Of a stretch of 64,000 nt of DNA, positions 8,548 through 18,393 are shown one piece after another. Location of the stretch: positions 62,001 through 126,000 of the forward strand of contig NZ_JAUEQY010000006.1 in NCBI RefSeq assembly GCF_030406325.1, written 5' to 3'. How positions within the stretch are numbered: the first letter of the stretch is position 1; every line of letters begins with the position of its first letter. The translations under genes and the position numbers were made by a program. This DNA comes from Actinomadura sp. DC4. Its GTDB lineage: Bacteria; Actinomycetota; Actinomycetes; Streptosporangiales; Streptosporangiaceae. The notes beneath the pieces were generated by a model. It was not told where the DNA came from, ran no database searches, and worked only from the letters and a program-made list of their open reading frames with translations.

Positions 8548-8555
8548 CGGGCCAC

Positions 8556-10049
8556 GTGACGAACCTCAGGCTTGGCAACCCCGAAATCGCATCCTTTGAC
8601 GCCGACGCGGTGGTGATCGGCGTCGTCAGCACCGACTCCGACGTCGGCCTCGCGCCCGGCGCCGAGAGTGTCGACCGGGCGTTCGACGGCGGTCTCGCCG
8701 CCGTGCTGGCCGGCCTTGGTGCGACCGGTGAGGCCGGGGAGGTCACGAAGATCCCGACGTTCGGCAAGCTGGCCGCGCCGGTGCTCGTGGCCGTCGGGCT
8801 TGGCGCGTCACGTGAGTCCTTCGACGGTGAGACCCTGCGCCGCGCCGCGGGAGCCGCGCTGCGCGTGCTCGCCGGCTCGGGTTCGGCCGCGGTCGCGCTG
8901 CCCGCCACGACGGTGGAGGAGGTCACCGCGGTCACCGCGGGCGCACTCCTGGGCAACTACGCCTACCTCAACTACCGCACCGGCAACGGTCACAAGCAGC
9001 CGGTCGCCGAGGTGACGGTCCTCAGCGAGGGGGTGGAGGGGGCCGACGCCGCGCTGCGCCGGGCCGAGGTTCTCGCCGAGTCCGTCACGCTGGTCCGCGA
9101 TCTCGTCAACACCCCGCCCTCCGACCTGAGCCCGGAGATCCTCGCCGAGACCGCCGAGCAGGTCGGCGCGGACGCCGGTCTGTCGATCGAGGTCCTCGAC
9201 GAGAAGGCGCTGGTCGAGGGCGGCTACGGCGGCATCGCCGGCGTGGGCCAGGGCTCGGTCAACCCGCCCCGGCTCGTACGCCTCGCCTACGACCACCCCG
9301 AGGCGAGCCACACCGTCGCGTTCGTCGGCAAGGGCATCACCTTCGACTCCGGCGGCCTGTCGCTCAAGCCCGCCGACTCCATGGACTGGATGAAGTCCGA
9401 CATGGGCGGCGCCGCCGCCGTGCTCGGCGCGATGAAGGCCATCGCCGCGCTCGCGCCGAAGGCCAAGGTGGTCGGCTACCTCGCCATCGCCGAGAACATG
9501 CCGAGCGGCACCGCGCAGCGCCCCTCCGACGTGATCAACATGTACGGCGGCAAGACCGTCGAGGTGCTCAACACCGACGCCGAGGGCCGTCTCGTCATGG
9601 CCGACGCCATCGTGCGCGCCGGCGAGGACGACCCCGACCTGATCATCGACGTGGCCACTCTCACCGGCGCCCAGCTCGTGGCCCTCGGCACCCGCACGGC
9701 CGGCGTCATGGCCAACGACGACGCCGTGCGCGACCGGGTGGTCGCCGCCGCGGGCCGGGCCGGTGAGGCCGCCTGGCCGATGCCGCTGCCCGAGGAGCTC
9801 CGCAAGGGCCTCGACTCGGCCGTCGCCGACATCGCCAACATCAGCGGCGAGCGCTGGGGCGGCATGCTGACCGCCGGCGTCTTCCTGAAGGAGTTCGTGC
9901 CGGAGGGCGTGCGCTGGGCGCACCTCGACATCGCCGGCCCGGCGTTCCACAAGGGCGAGCCGTACGGCTACACCCCCAAGGGCGGCACCGGCGCCGCGGT
10001 CCGCACGCTCGTGCAGATCGTCGAGGACGTCGCCGCCGACGGACTTTAA
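8556..10049 (+). CDS. pepA: Leucyl aminopeptidase (M17, cytosol aminopeptidase)
   Basis: Removes N-terminal residues from peptides in the cytosol, using a two-metal centre. The 497-aa protein has an N-terminal M17 domain (about 1-165). The catalytic C-terminal domain contains GKGITFDSGGLSLKPADSMD, MKSDMGGAAA and the diagnostic NTDAEGRL at 339-346. These supply the Lys, Asp and Glu metal ligands and the catalytic Arg. The GTG start (VTNLRLG) is chosen because the -10 lies 8 bases upstream; the ATG 21 bases earlier would fall ahead of the predicted transcript start. It corresponds to mycobacterial pepB, just before the lpd/sucB block. Confidence 0.93.
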   Translation: MTNLRLGNPEIASFDADAVVIGVVSTDSDVGLAPGAESVDRAFDGGLAAVLAGLGATGEAGEVTKIPTFGKLAAPVLVAVGLGASRESFDGETLRRAAGAALRVLAGSGSAAVALPATTVEEVTAVTAGALLGNYAYLNYRTGNGHKQPVAEVTVLSEGVEGADAALRRAEVLAESVTLVRDLVNTPPSDLSPEILAETAEQVGADAGLSIEVLDEKALVEGGYGGIAGVGQGSVNPPRLVRLAYDHPEASHTVAFVGKGITFDSGGLSLKPADSMDWMKSDMGGAAAVLGAMKAIAALAPKAKVVGYLAIAENMPSGTAQRPSDVINMYGGKTVEVLNTDAEGRLVMADAIVRAGEDDPDLIIDVATLTGAQLVALGTRTAGVMANDDAVRDRVVAAAGRAGEAAWPMPLPEELRKGLDSAVADIANISGERWGGMLTAGVFLKEFVPEGVRWAHLDIAGPAFHKGEPYGYTPKGGTGAAVRTLVQIVEDVAADGL

Positions 10050-10241
10050 CCGGTGCCTCGCGCGTTGGAAGGACCGTAACGGGAGGCGTTCGCCGGCGAC
10101 CGGCCGGTACGGTCGTGGTGGCCGGCACGGTGGCGTGAACGGGAGGCACTGTCACCGAGGGGTGGCCACAGGTGGAAGGATGCCTCCCGGGAACAATCGC
10201 GCCGTCCTGCGGCGCCCGAGTGAGCATCGAAGGAGCGTCTC

Positions 10242-11615
10242 GTGTCGAATAGCACCTATGACATCGTCGTCCTAGGTGGCGGCAGCGGCGGCTACGCGTG
10301 CGCGCTGCGCGCGGTGGAGCTGGGCAAGAGCGTCCTGCTGGTCGAGAAGGACAAGCTGGGCGGCACGTGCCTCAACCGCGGCTGCATCCCGACGAAGGCG
10401 CTGCTGCACGCCGCGGAGGTCGCCGACCAGACGCGCGAGGCCGCCACGTTCGGCATCAAGGCGCGGTTCGAGGGCATCGACCTGCCGGGCGTGCACGCCT
10501 ACAAGGACAAGGTCGTCAGCACCACGGTGAAGGGCCTGACCGGGCTGATCAAGTCCAAGGGCATCACGATCGTGGAGGGCGCGGGCCGCGTGACCGGCCC
10601 CAAGACGGTCCAGGTCGGCGACACGACGTACGAGGCCGGCCACATCGTGCTGGCCACCGGCTCGGTGCCCAAGTCCCTGCCCGGCCTCGACATCGACGGC
10701 GAGCGGGTCATCTCCAGCGACCACGCGCTGACCCTCGACCGGATCCCGCAGTCCGTCGTCGTCCTCGGCGGCGGCGTGATCGGCGTGGAGTTCGCGAGCG
10801 TCTGGCGCTCCTTCGGCGCCGAGGTGACCATCGTCGAGGCGCTACCGCACCTGCTCCCGCTGGAGGAGGAGTCCAGCTCCAAGCGGCTGGAGCGGGCGTT
10901 CCGCAAGCGCGGCATCAAGTTCGAGCTCGGCGCGCGCTACGAGAGCGTCAAGCACACCGACTCGGGCGTCATCGTCACGCTCGAGGGCGGCAAGACCCTC
11001 GACGCCGAGATCATGCTCGTCGCCGTCGGCCGCGGCCCGGTCTCCGGCGACCTCGGCCTGGAGGACGTCGGCGTCGAGACCGAGCGCGGTTTCGTCAAGG
11101 TCGACGACTACTGCCGCACCAGCGTGGAGTCGATCTCCGCGGTCGGCGACCTGATCCCGACCCTGCAGCTCGCGCACGTCGGCTTCGCCGAGGGCATCCT
11201 CGTCGCCGAGCGGCTCGGCGGGCTCGACCCGGCGCCGATCGACTACGACGGTGTGCCGCGCATCACCTACTCCGAGCCCGAGGTCGCGTCGGTGGGCGTC
11301 ACCACCGCGACGGCCGCGGAGCGCGGGATCGAGACCACCTCGTTCACCTATGACCTGGCGGGCAACCCGCGCAGCAAGATCCTGGGCACCCAGGGCGAGG
11401 TCAAGGTGATCGCGCGCAAGGACGGCCCGGTCCTGGGGATCCACATGGTCGGCAGCCGCGTGGGCGAGCTGATCACCGAGGGCCAGTTGATCTACAACTG
11501 GGAGGCCCTGCCCTCCGAGGTCGCCCAGCTCATCCACCCGCATCCCACCCAGTCCGAGGCGGTCGGCGAGGCTCACCTCGCCCTCGCCGGCAAGCCCCTG
11601 CACGTCCACGGCTGA
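10242..11615 (+). CDS. lpd: Dihydrolipoyl dehydrogenase (E3)
   Basis: FAD enzyme that reoxidises dihydrolipoyl groups of 2-oxo-acid dehydrogenase complexes with NAD+. The 457-aa product has FAD-binding VLGGGSGGY, redox disulfide C43/C48 in [13 protein letters not shown], the NAD-binding segment [13 protein letters not shown] and the active-site HPHPTQSE at 432-439. GTG start with RBS AAGGAG at about 10230. It precedes sucB with a 38-base gap and probably shares its transcript. The 190-base gap upstream shows no other gene. Confidence 0.94.
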   Translation: MSNSTYDIVVLGGGSGGYACALRAVELGKSVLLVEKDKLGGTCLNRGCIPTKALLHAAEVADQTREAATFGIKARFEGIDLPGVHAYKDKVVSTTVKGLTGLIKSKGITIVEGAGRVTGPKTVQVGDTTYEAGHIVLATGSVPKSLPGLDIDGERVISSDHALTLDRIPQSVVVLGGGVIGVEFASVWRSFGAEVTIVEALPHLLPLEEESSSKRLERAFRKRGIKFELGARYESVKHTDSGVIVTLEGGKTLDAEIMLVAVGRGPVSGDLGLEDVGVETERGFVKVDDYCRTSVESISAVGDLIPTLQLAHVGFAEGILVAERLGGLDPAPIDYDGVPRITYSEPEVASVGVTTATAAERGIETTSFTYDLAGNPRSKILGTQGEVKVIARKDGPVLGIHMVGSRVGELITEGQLIYNWEALPSEVAQLIHPHPTQSEAVGEAHLALAGKPLHVHG

Positions 11616-11653
11616 TAACGCCCGAAAAAGCACCAGAGGAGTCGCTGAGAACC

Positions 11654-13102
11654 ATGTCGGTCTCCGTAACCATGCCCCAGCTCGGCGAGAGCGTGACCGA
11701 GGGCACTGTCACCCGCTGGCTCAAGAAAGAGGGTGAGCACGTCGAGGCCGACGAGCCGCTCCTCGAGGTGTCGACCGACAAGGTCGACACCGAGATCCCC
11801 TCGCCCGCCGCGGGGGTCCTGAGCAGCATCACCGTCGCCGAGGACGAGACCGTCGAGGTCGGCGCCGAGCTCGCGGTCATCGGCGAGGAGGGCGAGGCCT
11901 CTTCGGGCGGCGGGTCCGAGGCCAAGGCCGAGCCGGAGCAGGCCCAGGCCGAGCCGGAACCCGAACCGGAACCGGAGCCCGAACCTGAGCCCGAGCCGGA
12001 GCCGCGCCAGCAGCAGGCGCCGTCCTGGCCGCCGCCCGCGCCGTCGAGCCCGGAGCCGGCCCCGAAGCAGGAGCAGGAGCAGCCCAAGCCCGAGCCCGCC
12101 ACCGCCCAGGCCGCGCCCTCGGGCGACAGCCCGTACGTCACGCCGCTCGTCCGCAAGCTGGCGAGCGAGCACGACGTCGACCTCGGCTCCATCAAGGGCA
12201 CCGGCGTCGGTGGCCGCATCCGCAAGCAGGACGTCCTAGAGGCCGCGCGGGCCAAGCAGGCACCGCCGCCGCAGCCGGCGGCCCCCGCACCGTCCCAGGG
12301 CCAGGCCCCGGCGGCGCAGGCGCCCGCTCAGCGCTCCACGCCTCCGGCGCCCTCGCAGGCCCCCGCGGCCGCCGCGCGCCTGCGCGGCACGACCGAGAAG
12401 ATGTCGCGGACGCGTCAGTCGATCGCCCGCCACATGGTCGAGTCGCTCAAGGTGTCGGCGCAGCTCACCACGGTCGTCGAGGCCGACGTGACCAAGATCG
12501 CGCGACTGCGCGACCAGGCCAAGGCCGACTTCCAGGCGCGGGAGGGCGCGAAGCTCAGCTTCCTGCCGTTCTTCGCCCTGGCCGCGATCGAGGCCCTGAA
12601 GATCCACCCGAAGCTGAACGCCGTCATCAACTCCGAGACCAACGAGGTCACCTACCACGACGTCGAGAACCTCGGCTTCGCGGTGGACGCCGACAAGGGC
12701 CTCATGGTGCCGGTGATCCACAACGCCGGTCAGCTCAACCTGGGCGGCCTGGCACAGCGGATCGCCGACCTCGCCGAGCGCACCCGTACCAACAAGGTGA
12801 GCCCGGACGAGGTGACGGGCGGCACGTTCACGCTGACCAACACCGGCAGCCGCGGCGCGCTGTTCGACACGCCGATCCTGAACCAGCCCCAGGTCGGCAT
12901 GCTCGGCACCGGCACGGTCGTCAAGCGACCCGCGGTGATCGACGACCCGCAGCTCGGCGAGGTCATCGCCGTACGCTCGATCGTCTACCTCGCGCTGACC
13001 TACGACCACCGCCTGGTGGACGGAGCGGACGCCGCGCGGTTCCTCACCACGGTCAAGAACCGCCTCGAAGAAGGCAATTTCGAGTCCGAGCTGGGAATCT
13101 AG
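11654..13102 (+). CDS. sucB: Dihydrolipoamide acyltransferase E2, 2-oxoglutarate dehydrogenase type
   Basis: Core E2 subunit that transfers the succinyl (or acyl) group from lipoyl to CoA. The 482-aa product has a lipoyl domain at 1-78 with the lipoylated K43 in STDKVDTE. An extraordinary Glu-Pro alternating linker follows at about 99-117, then an E3/E1-binding domain at about 159-197 and an Ala/Pro/Gln linker at 200-243. The catalytic domain ends with [24 protein letters not shown]. It is the equivalent of mycobacterial dlaT, where the same E2 also serves pyruvate dehydrogenase, so substrate class is not settled. It needs lipoate, supplied by lipB downstream. Confidence 0.9.
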   Translation: MSVSVTMPQLGESVTEGTVTRWLKKEGEHVEADEPLLEVSTDKVDTEIPSPAAGVLSSITVAEDETVEVGAELAVIGEEGEASSGGGSEAKAEPEQAQAEPEPEPEPEPEPEPEPEPRQQQAPSWPPPAPSSPEPAPKQEQEQPKPEPATAQAAPSGDSPYVTPLVRKLASEHDVDLGSIKGTGVGGRIRKQDVLEAARAKQAPPPQPAAPAPSQGQAPAAQAPAQRSTPPAPSQAPAAAARLRGTTEKMSRTRQSIARHMVESLKVSAQLTTVVEADVTKIARLRDQAKADFQAREGAKLSFLPFFALAAIEALKIHPKLNAVINSETNEVTYHDVENLGFAVDADKGLMVPVIHNAGQLNLGGLAQRIADLAERTRTNKVSPDEVTGGTFTLTNTGSRGALFDTPILNQPQVGMLGTGTVVKRPAVIDDPQLGEVIAVRSIVYLALTYDHRLVDGADAARFLTTVKNRLEEGNFESELGI

Positions 13103-13139
13103 GCCCGTCACGGCAGTACTCCCGTGGCCTCCGGCTAAC

Positions 13140-13145
13140 TAGGGT
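13140..13145 (+). promoter_or_regulatory. -10 box, leaderless promoter of epimerase gene
   Basis: TAGGGT lies exactly 7 bases before the GTG at 13153, with no RBS. This decides the start codon over the GTG at 13144, which overlaps the -10. Confidence 0.55.
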
Positions 13146-13152
13146 GGCGGTC

Positions 13153-14040
13153 GTGCAGATCGCCATCACCGGTTCCACCGGTCTCATCGGGAAGGCCCTC
13201 GTCCGCGCACTGCGCGACGAGGGCCTTACTGTCATCCGGCTCGTGCGCCGTCCCGCCGCCGCCGAGGACGAGATCCGCTGGGATCCCTTCGGTGAGGTCG
13301 ACTCCGCCGCCCTGGAGGGCGTGGACGCGGTCGTCCACCTCGCGGGCGCGGGCATCGGCGACCATCGCTGGACCGAGACCTACAAGCGGCAGGTACGCGA
13401 CAGCCGCGTCGAGGGCACCCGCACCCTCGCGCGCGCCCTGGCCGGGCTCGACCGCCGGCCGGCGGTGTTCGTCTCCGGCTCGGCGGTCGGCTACTACGGC
13501 GACACCGGCGACGTCACGGTGGACGAGTCGGCCCCGGAGGGCGAGGGGTTCCTCCCCGGGCTGTGCCGCGACTGGGAGGCGGCCGCACAGCCCGCTGTGG
13601 ACGCCGGGATCCGCGTCGTGCATCCGCGTACGGGTCTCGTGCTGTCGCGCGAGGGCGGGCTTCTCGGCAAGGTGCTGCCGCTGTTCCGGCTGGGCCTCGG
13701 CGGCCGGCTCGGCGGCGGGCGGCAGTGGATGAGCTGGATCACGGTCGCCGACCAGGTGGCCGCGCTGCGCTTCCTGCTTCACGACGGGCTCTCGGGCCCG
13801 GTCAACCTCACCGCGCCCGAACCCGTGACCAACTCCGGCTTCACCGCCGCCGTGGGGCGTGCCCTGCACCGGCCGGCGCCGTTCATCGTGCCCGCCCCGG
13901 TGCTGCGGCTGGCGCTGGGGGAGTTCGCCGACGAGGGCGCACTGGTGAGCCAGCGGGTGCTGCCGGACCGCCTCACGAAGGCCGGATTCACCTTCCGCCA
14001 CCCCGACATCGACACCGCGCTCGCCGACGTCCTGGCCTGA
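13153..14040 (+). CDS. TIGR01777-family NAD(P)-dependent epimerase
   Basis: Extended SDR protein of the SDR39U1/YfcH type, 295 aa, cytosolic. The N-terminal Rossmann motif is ITGSTGLIGKAL. VVHLAGAGIGDHRW, VSGSAVGYYGD and a C-terminal DUF1731-like helical region (PAPVLRLALGEFADEGALVSQRV) are typical of the family. The substrate is unknown. Synteny with Rv2216 (between dlaT and lipB in mycobacteria) is exact. The start at 13153 is chosen from the leaderless -10. Confidence 0.88.
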   Translation: MQIAITGSTGLIGKALVRALRDEGLTVIRLVRRPAAAEDEIRWDPFGEVDSAALEGVDAVVHLAGAGIGDHRWTETYKRQVRDSRVEGTRTLARALAGLDRRPAVFVSGSAVGYYGDTGDVTVDESAPEGEGFLPGLCRDWEAAAQPAVDAGIRVVHPRTGLVLSREGGLLGKVLPLFRLGLGGRLGGGRQWMSWITVADQVAALRFLLHDGLSGPVNLTAPEPVTNSGFTAAVGRALHRPAPFIVPAPVLRLALGEFADEGALVSQRVLPDRLTKAGFTFRHPDIDTALADVLA

Positions 14041-14157
14041 ACGATCTCACGAACCGGCAAGGAACCTTCCACTCTCCTGCGCGCGTCCGCTCCTCCGCGT
14101 ACGGTGACTGAGGCGGGACACCACAGGGGGACGTTCCTCGAAGGGCGGCAGCGACCA

Positions 14158-14895
14158 GTGAGCACCGACGGAAAACCGCACATTCTGGCGATCGGCGGCG
14201 GCAGCTTCATCCCGACCGACCGCTACGGCCTGACGCCGAGCCCGCTTCTGCGCTACGCCCTGGACCTCACGGGCCACGACCGTCCCCGTGTGTGCTTCGT
14301 CACCACCGCGCTCGGCGACGGCTTCGAGGCGATCGCGCGCTACTACTCCGCGTTCTCCCAGCTCGACGCCGAGGTCAGCCACCTGGCGCTGTTCCCGATG
14401 CCCAACCACGAGGACCCGGCGGCCCACCTGCTCGCCCAGGACCTGATCTACGTCTCCGGGGGCAGCGTCGCCAACCTGCTGGCGCTGTGGCGCCTGCACG
14501 GCCTCGACGACGCGTTCGCCGAGGCGTGGCGGGCCGGGGTCGTCCTGTGCGGGCAGAGCGCGGGCGCGCTGTGCTGGCACGCCGGCGGCAACACCGACTC
14601 CTTCGGGCCGCGGCTCCGCCCGCTCACCAACGGGCTCGAGCTGCTCCCCTACTCCTGCGGCGTCCACTACGACAGCGACCCGCAGCGCCGGCCGCTGCTG
14701 CACAGGCTCGTCGCCGACGGCACGCTGCCGGCCGGTTACGCCGCCGACGAGGCCGTGGGCCTGCACTACGTCGGCATCGAGTTCGTGCAGGCCGTGAGCT
14801 ATGTCGACGGGCGCGGCGCCTACGATGTCGCGCCGGACGGCGCGGGCGGGGTCAAGGAGACCCGCATCGAGCCTCGGCTGCTCGCGTCGCTCTGA
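14158..14895 (+). CDS. Peptidase E-like protein (S51 family)
   Basis: Predicted aspartyl dipeptidase-type serine hydrolase, 245 aa, cytosolic. The nucleophile is Ser134 in CGQSAGAL, a family hallmark, with [11 protein letters not shown] before it and an [10 protein letters not shown] segment after it. The GTG start (VSTDGKPHI) has a GAAGGG RBS; an upstream GTG at 14104 adds a non-conserved tail. A possible -10 TACGGT at 14100-14105 suggests its own promoter. It sits between the epimerase and lipB, where the mycobacterial block has no such gene, so it is part of the local rearrangement. Confidence 0.82.
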   Translation: MSTDGKPHILAIGGGSFIPTDRYGLTPSPLLRYALDLTGHDRPRVCFVTTALGDGFEAIARYYSAFSQLDAEVSHLALFPMPNHEDPAAHLLAQDLIYVSGGSVANLLALWRLHGLDDAFAEAWRAGVVLCGQSAGALCWHAGGNTDSFGPRLRPLTNGLELLPYSCGVHYDSDPQRRPLLHRLVADGTLPAGYAADEAVGLHYVGIEFVQAVSYVDGRGAYDVAPDGAGGVKETRIEPRLLASL

Positions 14896-14902
14896 AGGGT
14901 CG

Positions 14903-14908
14903 TACGCT
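14903..14908 (+). promoter_or_regulatory. -10 box, leaderless promoter of lipB
   Basis: TACGCT lies 7 bases before the GTG at 14916. There is no Shine-Dalgarno, so the GTG six bases earlier is less likely to be the start. Confidence 0.5.
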
Positions 14909-14915
14909 CGTGTTC

Positions 14916-15668
14916 GTGAGCGAGACAACGATAGAGCAGGCCCCGGGCCGGGGCCCCGCGCCGGACGGCGAGCTCGTGTTCGTCCATGCCGGCTTCGGCG
15001 AGCACGCGGTGCCGTACGAGAAGGCCTGGGATCTGCAGCGCCGGCTGCACGAGCGCCGGGTCGCGGACGAGATCCCCGACGTCTGCCTGCTGCTGGAGCA
15101 CCCGCCGGTCTACACCGCCGGAAAGCGCACCGAGCCGCTGGACCGGCCGATCGGCGACCCCGGCGCGCCGGTGATCGACGTCGACCGCGGCGGAAAGATC
15201 ACCTGGCACGGCCCCGGCCAGCTCGTCGGCTACCCGATCATCAAGCTCAAGGACCCGGTCGACGTCGTCGCCTACGTCCGTACGATCGAGGAGGCGCTCA
15301 TCCTCGCCTGCGCCGACCTCGGCCTGGAGACCAAGCGCGTCGAGGGCCGCAGCGGCGTCTGGGTGCCCGGCGTGCCCGACCGCAAGGTCGGGGCGATCGG
15401 CATCCGCGTGTCGCGTGGAGTGACGATGCACGGATTCGAGATCAACTGCGACTGCGACCTGTCGTGGTTCGACCGGATCGTGCCGTGCGGAATCCGCGAC
15501 GCGGGGGTGACGTCACTGTCGGCGGAGCTGGGCCGCCAGGTTCCGGTGGCCGAGGCCCTCGCGCTGTCCGAACAGCGGCTGGCCGAGGTGCTCGGCGCCG
15601 CGGAGACCACACACCGCACGCTCGGCCCGATGCTGGGTCTGGCGGAGGGTCAGCCCATCGCCTTGTAG
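14916..15668 (+). CDS. lipB: Octanoyltransferase LipB
   Basis: Transfers octanoate from acyl carrier protein to lipoyl domains of E2 and GcvH proteins. The 250-aa protein carries the substrate loop [19 protein letters not shown], the catalytic Lys157 in DRKVGAIGI and acyl-thioester Cys191 in [13 protein letters not shown]. It supports the sucB product 2 kb upstream. In most relatives lipA, the sulfur-insertion enzyme, follows directly. Here it does not, and the last 19 bases of lipB overlap a convergent gene instead. Confidence 0.93.
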   Translation: MSETTIEQAPGRGPAPDGELVFVHAGFGEHAVPYEKAWDLQRRLHERRVADEIPDVCLLLEHPPVYTAGKRTEPLDRPIGDPGAPVIDVDRGGKITWHGPGQLVGYPIIKLKDPVDVVAYVRTIEEALILACADLGLETKRVEGRSGVWVPGVPDRKVGAIGIRVSRGVTMHGFEINCDCDLSWFDRIVPCGIRDAGVTSLSAELGRQVPVAEALALSEQRLAEVLGAAETTHRTLGPMLGLAEGQPIAL

Positions 15669-16153
15669 ATCGCCTGGCCCTCGTTCGCGGCGGCCTTGAA
15701 GAAGCCCACGAGGTTGACGTACGCGGCGCGCAGATCGCGGTCGCGTACGGCCTCGACGGGCTTGCGGGCCCATTCGTCGGCGCCCTGGACGCCGAGCTCG
15801 GCCATCCGCCTCGGGTCATAGCGTCCGGCGATCTGCCTGAAGTCGGTGGCCGCCAGGTGGTCCGCGGCCGGCTTCACCCGCTGGGGCGCCAGGTAGATGA
15901 CGTCCATGCCGAGTTCTTCCGCGCCGTTCTCGGTCAGCAGCCGGCCGCCGCAGACGACGTCGGCGGCGGGGTGCGGGCCCTCCCACGGGTCACCCGTGAT
16001 CAGGTAGTGGAGGCCCTGCCACGTGCCGGCGATGGGGAGCACGGCGTACTGGTCCCGCCAGCCCCTGTTCGCGAATACCGACCTGGCGACGGCGCCCGGA
16101 TCGCCTCCGCCCTCGGCTTCCGGAAGCCTGAGGTACGTCATGGCAACTCGCAA
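15650..16153 (-). CDS. DUF1877 family protein
   Basis: This 167-aa cytosolic protein resembles the YfbM/DUF1877 family: an early Tyr-Leu start ([10 protein letters not shown]), [15 protein letters not shown] in the middle and [17 protein letters not shown], typical of the family's hydrophobic core. Function is unknown. The TTG start at 16153 has a GGGAGG RBS 6 bases upstream; the ATG at 16141 is the alternative. It is convergent with lipB and overlaps its 3' end by 19 bases. It occupies the position where lipA would be expected. Confidence 0.78.
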   Translation of the reverse strand: MRVAMTYLRLPEAEGGGDPGAVARSVFANRGWRDQYAVLPIAGTWQGLHYLITGDPWEGPHPAADVVCGGRLLTENGAEELGMDVIYLAPQRVKPAADHLAATDFRQIAGRYDPRRMAELGVQGADEWARKPVEAVRDRDLRAAYVNLVGFFKAAANEGQAIYKAMG

Positions 16154-16462
16154 GCCCGACCTCCCGTTATGCGCAGATGTGCACGCGACATCCCAGTTAC
16201 CTTAGAGAGATCGACAGCTACGTATGGTGAGAACGCGAGAAAAGTCCGATCTCAACCTTGCGTCGGCGCCGCGCATCACCCGGCGCACCGGGGAGCGGGC
16301 GCCTCACGGCTGCCGCCTCAGTATCTCGGGAGACACTCCCCCATGTCCGGCGCTTGCGCAAACTGAACGCCCCGCCCTTTCCCCTCATGACGTGAACGCG
16401 CCGTCCGGGGCCGTGCCCTCCCGGTCCTGACACGCTCGCGTCTCCCCGGGGATGATGGGCGC
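16154..16462. other. Divergent intergenic region
   Basis: About 310 bases between the divergent DUF1877 and thioesterase genes. It is less GC-rich near 16180-16240 and probably holds both promoters. No gene or structured RNA is evident. Confidence 0.5.
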
Positions 16463-16870
16463 ATGACGCTGAGCGCCGCCGACGGCAACGCCATTCTGAA
16501 GGAGAACTTCGCGCCCTGGGTGCAGGACCTCGGCCTGGTCGTGGAGGAGACCGGCGACCTGACCGCCGTGCTGCGCCTGCCGTGGTCGCCGCGGCTCGCC
16601 CGCGAGGGCGGTGCCATGTCGGGCCAGGCGCTGATGGCCGCCGCCGACACCGCCACCGTGATCGCGGTGTCCGCGGCGCGCGGGGAGTTCGTCCCGATGA
16701 CGACGGTGCAGCAGTCGAGCACGTTCCAGCGGCCCGTCGTGGACGCCGACGTGCTCGTCTCGGCCCGCCTCACCAAGCTCGGGCGCACCCTGGCCTTCGC
16801 CGACATCGCCATGACCGCGAACGGGGCCCTGGCCGCCCACGCGACCACCGTCTACGCACTCCTGGGCTGA
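16463..16870 (+). CDS. PaaI-type hotdog thioesterase
   Basis: Predicted acyl-CoA thioesterase of the 4HBT/PaaI family, 135 aa with a single hotdog domain. EGGAMSGQALMAAADTATVIA includes the helix that carries the catalytic acidic residue, and FVPMTTVQQSSTFQRPVV forms the following strand. The substrate is unknown. It is monocistronic, ending at a bidirectional hairpin, and convergent with the C39 peptidase gene. Confidence 0.82.
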   Translation: MTLSAADGNAILKENFAPWVQDLGLVVEETGDLTAVLRLPWSPRLAREGGAMSGQALMAAADTATVIAVSAARGEFVPMTTVQQSSTFQRPVVDADVLVSARLTKLGRTLAFADIAMTANGALAAHATTVYALLG

Positions 16871-16883
16871 CCCCGGAGACGCC

Positions 16884-16912
16884 GACGCCCCGGCCGACCG
16901 GGCCGGGGCGTC
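16884..16912. terminator. Bidirectional hairpin terminator
   Basis: GACGCCCCGGCC at 16884-16895 pairs with GGCCGGGGCGTC at 16901-16912 across a 5-base loop. It lies between the convergent thioesterase and C39 peptidase genes. Confidence 0.75.
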
Positions 16913-16928
16913 CGCGCTCTCGCTCAGC

Positions 16929-18239
16929 TCACCAGTTCTTCTCCATGCCCCGGACGTTCTTGGGGAGGCGGTGACCCGGGGGGTACATGATGTACGCGAT
17001 GCCGCCGCTGGAGGAGCTGCGCAGCCAGACGTTCTCGAAGTTGGCGCGCGGGTAGACGTTGCGGACCACCGCGTCCGAGGACGACGCCGGGTCGTTGATG
17101 ATCGGGTCGCCCGCCTTGGTGAACCCGACGACCACGAACAGGTGCCCGTTGGTGCTGTAGTTCGAGCCGGGCAGCTCCTCGGCCTTGAACGACTGCGAGG
17201 TCACCACCGGGATGCCGGCCTTGATGAACTGCTCCAGCTCGTTGACCGACCGCAGCCGGGTCACGAAGCCGTTGAGCCCGTACCTCCCGGCGTACGCGGG
17301 GTTGAACGGCCAGTTGCCGGTCCCCTCGTAGTTGTAGTCGTAGGCGTGGCGCGCGGCGAAGTCCACCTGCGGATCCGCGTACGACGGGTCGACCCAGGCC
17401 ATGTCCTTCTTGGACGGCCCGCGCTTCCAGTAGCCCACGACCATCGAGGTCGACGTGGGGCTGCACCACGCCTCGCCGCCGCCGTCGTACTCGGGGTACT
17501 GGCCCTTGTGGATGTTCTGGGAGTACGCCGGGACCTTCAGCTCGATGCCCTCGGCGCCGCCGAGCGGGCTGACCGGCACCGTGGTGCGCTGCGCGACGAG
17601 CGAGGCCATCGCGCCGACCGACCGCAGCACCGGCTGGGCGTGCCCGCCGGGCGTGCGGTACAGCGTCACGCGGAGCTGGTAGGAGGTCAGCGTGTTCTTG
17701 GCGATGAACGTGTCGATGTCGACGTTGCCGTTGTCATCGGCCTGGCCGGGCACGGTCGTACGGTTGATGTCGCCGCCCTCGCCCGGGTCGTCGGAGGCCC
17801 AGCGGCCCATGACGTACCACTTGGTGTCCGCGCCCGCGCCCGTACGGCCGCGCATCTCGACCTGGAGCCAGCTCCCGTGCGGGGTGCTGGCGGTCCAGGA
17901 GGCGACGAGCTGGCTCGCGCCGAAGCCGACCGTGACCTTCGGCGACGTCCAGCGGGCGTAGTCCCAGGTCTTGGTGCCGGCGCCGTACGGATCGGTGTAG
18001 GACGCCGAGCCGACCGTACGGGCGATCGTGATGGCGCCGGAGCCGGAAAGCCGCACGCCCTCCGACGAGCCCTTCGCGAAGTCGCGGGCCGACGTCCACT
18101 GGTGGTAGGCCACGCGCGACCGCACGGGAGCGTCGGACGCCCCCGCCTGCGGCGCCGCGGCCACGGTGGTGGTCGCGAGACCGACCAGTACGAGAAGAGA
18201 GACCCTCCGCGCCGAAGCACGGGCACCCGACCACAGCAT
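16929..18239 (-). CDS. Secreted C39-like cysteine peptidase
   Basis: The 436-aa exported protein has a signal peptide at about 1-34 (ending PQAGASDAP) and a beta-rich N-terminal region (about 40-225). The C-terminal peptidase_C39_2 domain has likely nucleophile Cys259 in GEAWCSPTSTSM, His366 in TNGHLFVVVGF and Asn/Asp382-383 in IINDPAS. C39-like secreted proteins of this type occur widely in actinomycetes. It has no ABC transporter partner here, so a bacteriocin-leader role is unlikely and cell-wall or general proteolysis is more plausible. It is transcribed away from the DUF4191 gene. Confidence 0.85.
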   Translation of the reverse strand: MLWSGARASARRVSLLVLVGLATTTVAAAPQAGASDAPVRSRVAYHQWTSARDFAKGSSEGVRLSGSGAITIARTVGSASYTDPYGAGTKTWDYARWTSPKVTVGFGASQLVASWTASTPHGSWLQVEMRGRTGAGADTKWYVMGRWASDDPGEGGDINRTTVPGQADDNGNVDIDTFIAKNTLTSYQLRVTLYRTPGGHAQPVLRSVGAMASLVAQRTTVPVSPLGGAEGIELKVPAYSQNIHKGQYPEYDGGGEAWCSPTSTSMVVGYWKRGPSKKDMAWVDPSYADPQVDFAARHAYDYNYEGTGNWPFNPAYAGRYGLNGFVTRLRSVNELEQFIKAGIPVVTSQSFKAEELPGSNYSTNGHLFVVVGFTKAGDPIINDPASSSDAVVRNVYPRANFENVWLRSSSSGGIAYIMYPPGHRLPKNVRGMEKNW

Positions 18240-18380
18240 GGCTACTCCAAGGATGGCGACGATCTGCCCGGGACGCTAAGACGAGCGGACGCAGGTGTCA
18301 ACGCTTTACGAGGCAACGTGTTGCATGGAAATTTGTTTACGTAGGCGGGCTCCGCTTTCGCATGCGCGGCCGAAGCCTCG

Positions 18381-18386
18381 TATCCT
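18381..18386 (+). promoter_or_regulatory. -10 box, leaderless promoter of DUF4191 gene
   Basis: TATCCT lies 7 bases before the ATG at 18394, with no RBS between them. The surrounding 18300-18390 stretch is AT-richer than the genes on either side. Confidence 0.6.
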
Positions 18387-18393
18387 TCGGTCC

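Noticed and set aside
16929-18239. C39 peptidase as a bacteriocin exporter/processing enzyme
   Set aside because: It has a secretory signal peptide and no ABC transporter domains or precursor peptide nearby; the RiPP-like locus is 8 kb away on another module.
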